From: CAVDRM01 sp963626285
GTDB taxonomy: Bacteria > Bacillota > Clostridia > Christensenellales > Aristaeellaceae
DNA length: 23,812 bases
Assembly (NCBI GenBank): GCA_963626285.1
Contig: CAVFWQ010000020.1
Span: 1 to 23,812, forward strand
Reading direction: 5' to 3'
Shown here: piece by piece, positions 21,856 through 23,812 of the stretch
Layout: every line of letters begins with the position of its first letter
How positions within the stretch are numbered: position 1 is the first letter of the stretch
Program-made: the position numbers and the translations under genes
Notes under the pieces: model-generated
The model's database searches: none
Seen by the model: the letters and a program-made list of their open reading frames with translations, nothing else
What the model was told of the DNA's origin: nothing

Positions 21856-23394
21856 TCACACCCGATAAAATCCGACGCTTTGCGCGGGAACGATAACTTC
21901 GTGCTCGGCAAATGCAGCTTCCCGACCAAAGGTATAAATGGTTTCCTTCTTTGCATAATCGCAGGCAAAGCGCGTTTCGCGGTTGGCGGGGTTGACGATG
22001 ACGAGTATCTTTTCCGTATCGTCGCTTCGCACATAAGCGAGGGGATATTCGTTTTCCTCGGCATAGACAAATTCGATTTCGCCGCAGCTTTGCAGGGCGC
22101 TGTGGGCTTGGCGGATGCGGTTCAGCTTTTGAATCTCATGACAGAGGGAGGCGGGGTCTGCCAGCTGGCTTTCCACCGTGGGACGGTCGGGCTGCGGGTC
22201 AAGCGGAATGTACAATTCGCTCTCGGCCGCCGCACTGAAGCCCGCGTTCGTCGTATGATCCCACTGCATGGGCGAGCGGGCGCCCGTGCGGTAATAGCCG
22301 CCTTCCACGGAGGGAAGGTTTTCGACATACCGCATACCGATTTCATCGCCGTAATAGATAAACGGTGCGCCCGGCATGGACAGCAGGAAGGCAAACGCGA
22401 TTTTCAGCTCATCGCCTTGGAGCCATCGGGCGAGTCTTTCCATATCATGGTTGCCGGAGGGGATGCACATCAAGCCCTTGCGCTCGGACTTTTCGCGGCT
22501 TTCCAGATATTTTTTCGCAAAGGCGGCAGCATCTCCCCTGCCGCGCCCGGAGAAAAATGGCTCTTCGCAGCGGAACAAATCCGTATAATGCGATGTGCCG
22601 AAATGCAGCAGGAAGTCCATATGGAAGCCGCCCTGCAGGGACTTATCCGGCTCTCCCCATTCGGAAACCAGCACGGCCTGCGGAAATTCTTTGTCGAGGA
22701 AGGCGCGCACCTTTTGCCAAAGCGCTATCGTGCCCAGATTGTCGGGGTCGTTTTTGACAAGCCCCCCTGCCATATCCACGCGGAAGCCGTCGCAGCCCAT
22801 GCCCAGCCAGAAGCGCATGACGTTTTCCATCTCGGCGAGGGTCGCGGAAGGTCCTTCATCCTCAGGGCTTTGCTGCCAGCTCTCCTCCTGATGATAGAAG
22901 CCGTAATTGAGCGCCGGCTGATGCGCAAAGTGATTGATGACAGCGCCGCCTTCCCGCTCCGAAATGCCGCGCAGGGTTTCAAACTTCTCCACTTTGTCCC
23001 AGGAGCTGTCCGACCAGATATAACGGTCGGTGAATTCATTGCGCTCGGCCTTGCAGGACGCCTTGAACCACGGATGCGTGATAGCGGTGTGACCAGGCAC
23101 CAGATCCAGCAGGATGTGCATATTGCGGGCGTGCACCGCTTCAAACAGGCGCTTCAGGTCGGCATTCGTGCCGTATCGCGGGGCGACGCGATAGTAGTCC
23201 TCCACGTCATATCCGGCGTCGCCGAAGGGCGAGGCAAAGCAGGGATTGAGCCACAGGGCGTTGCAGCCCAGTTCCCGAATGTAATCGAGCTTTTCGATGA
23301 TGCCGGGAATGTCGCCGATGCCGTCCGCATTCGTGTCCATGAAGGACTGCGGATAAATTTCGTAAAAGACCGCGTTTTTTAACCAGTTAATCAT
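21856..23394 (-). CDS. GH13 alpha-glucosidase/alpha-amylase family enzyme
   Basis: This 512-residue cytosolic glycosidase acts on alpha-glucans or alpha-glucosides by a retaining mechanism. It starts WLKNAVFYEIYPQSFMDTN, a hallmark of oligo-alpha-glucosidases. Conserved regions are LDLVPGHT (His102), GCDGFRVDMAG (nucleophile Asp207), VLVSEWGEPD (acid/base Glu245) and PSGNHDMER (Asp317), and the C-terminal beta domain begins near residue 435. In region I the residue before the conserved His is Gly rather than the common Asn. The ATG at 23394 is supported by AAAGGA at eight bases; an ATG three codons upstream sits too close to that site. It has its own promoter and no linked transporter. It may share the disaccharide theme of the broken GH65 operon, but the specificity cannot be read from sequence. 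Confidence 0.9.
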   Translation of the reverse strand: MINWLKNAVFYEIYPQSFMDTNADGIGDIPGIIEKLDYIRELGCNALWLNPCFASPFGDAGYDVEDYYRVAPRYGTNADLKRLFEAVHARNMHILLDLVPGHTAITHPWFKASCKAERNEFTDRYIWSDSSWDKVEKFETLRGISEREGGAVINHFAHQPALNYGFYHQEESWQQSPEDEGPSATLAEMENVMRFWLGMGCDGFRVDMAGGLVKNDPDNLGTIALWQKVRAFLDKEFPQAVLVSEWGEPDKSLQGGFHMDFLLHFGTSHYTDLFRCEEPFFSGRGRGDAAAFAKKYLESREKSERKGLMCIPSGNHDMERLARWLQGDELKIAFAFLLSMPGAPFIYYGDEIGMRYVENLPSVEGGYYRTGARSPMQWDHTTNAGFSAAAESELYIPLDPQPDRPTVESQLADPASLCHEIQKLNRIRQAHSALQSCGEIEFVYAEENEYPLAYVRSDDTEKILVIVNPANRETRFACDYAKKETIYTFGREAAFAEHEVIVPAQSVGFYRV

Positions 23395-23455
23395 GATGAA
23401 CATCCTTTCCTGATGGTTGAAGACAGCCCCGCCCAAAGGAGGTGGCGCGATATTC

Positions 23456-23484
23456 AGTGTATCACGGAAGGTTGTTAATGACAA
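23456..23484 (-). promoter_or_regulatory. Promoter of the GH13 gene
   Basis: On the minus strand TTGTCA (23479-23484), 17 bases, and TACACT (23456-23461) lie about 60 bases before the ATG at 23394. Confidence 0.55.
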
Positions 23485-23812
23485 TACCGAGAACAGCCAA
23501 AATTATACCGATTATCTGCATTTTGTCGGGCTTTCCTTCCATGGAGCTCAGGGCATGGAGAAGCGGCAGCACCTTACGGACGATTGCCATGACGCGGAGT
23601 GTGCCGAGCAGCTTTTTTCCCCCCAAACGCCGGCAAACAGAGGGAGCAAGATGCAGCCGCAGCCTGTCGGAAGACAAAATTCGGTATTTCCGCGCTGTTC
23701 ATGCCATTTCCGCGCCGTTACGCACGGATCTTTGGATTGCCATGTTTTCCCATTTTCCTTGCAATTCGCGGAAAATCCGCCGGTTTTGCACGGGGGATAT
23801 ATGGTACGATGA
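23485..23812. other. Right edge, no convincing gene
   Basis: There is no clear gene here. A minus-strand frame from 23677 to 23462 ends in a hydrophobic stretch (MQIIGIILAVLGIVINNLP) that resembles the last helix of a DMT/EamA-type transporter. It has no ribosome site or family context and overlaps the GH13 promoter. ATTTCCGCGC occurs twice near 23685-23715, and TTCGCGGAAAATCCGCC near 23766 contains a small inverted repeat. These may belong to the control region of a rightward gene beyond the window. Confidence 0.35.

Noticed and set aside
21823..23382. A 519-codon plus-strand open frame opposite the GH13 gene
   Set aside because: The opposite strand encodes all GH13 catalytic regions in order. 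The plus frame lacks recognisable motifs.
23745..23812. Rightward promoter at the window edge (TACGAT near 23806)
   Set aside because: No -35 at acceptable spacing, and the downstream gene is outside the window.

Overview
The window looks like a chromosome segment of a GC-rich, gut-type Clostridia (Bacillota). Signs of this are strong AGGAGG-type ribosome sites, TTGACA-17-TATAAT promoters, an LplA/LplB/YtcP-style carbohydrate ABC importer without its own ATPase, ROK and LacI regulators and a family-typical large serine recombinase. I cannot name the species. I found no tRNA, rRNA or CRISPR array.

Region 1 (1-3.95 kb) is a graveyard of broken genes. It holds a large serine recombinase lacking its catalytic N-terminus and fused out of frame to an unrelated short ORF. 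An intact beta-phosphoglucomutase (pgmB) follows, coupled by an ATGA overlap to only the last ~135 codons of a GH65 disaccharide phosphorylase. Next is an AT-richer patch with a secreted protein of unknown function, then a ~35-codon scrap of a phage portal gene on the other strand. The first ~49 codons of a sugar-binding lipoprotein still sit behind a good promoter with LacI-type operator repeats. The simplest reading is an old operon (binding protein, permeases, GH65, pgmB) whose middle was deleted and replaced by foreign DNA. Its probable LacI regulator survives at 4161-5192.

Region 2 (5.2-19.3 kb) looks like one functional programme for taking up and dismantling an N-acetylhexosamine-containing conjugate. 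A leftward operon encodes two CUT1 permeases and a binding protein. After a terminator come an M20 amidohydrolase and an unusual fusion of a C39/papain-like domain with a gamma-glutamyl-hydrolase-like (class I glutamine amidotransferase) domain. Divergent from it, a GH20 hexosaminidase and a GHL10-type glycosidase run rightwards. Facing them, a leftward operon from a consensus promoter encodes a BadF-type amino-sugar kinase, a SIS-domain protein, a neutral-ceramidase-like amidase and a ROK repressor. The convergent junction holds a strong bidirectional terminator and a 160-bp MITE-like inverted-repeat element. The combination of three different amide-hydrolase folds with hexosaminidase, amino-sugar kinase and importer suggests salvage of a glycopeptide, muropeptide or N-acylated glycan. 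The substrate is inference.

Region 3 (19.4-23.8 kb) holds a small PQ-loop/SemiSWEET-like membrane protein with a consensus promoter and structured leader. A secreted beta-helix-like protein with a PEKPDGQ-repeat linker and a leftward GH13 alpha-glucosidase-type enzyme follow. The last ~330 bases have no convincing gene.
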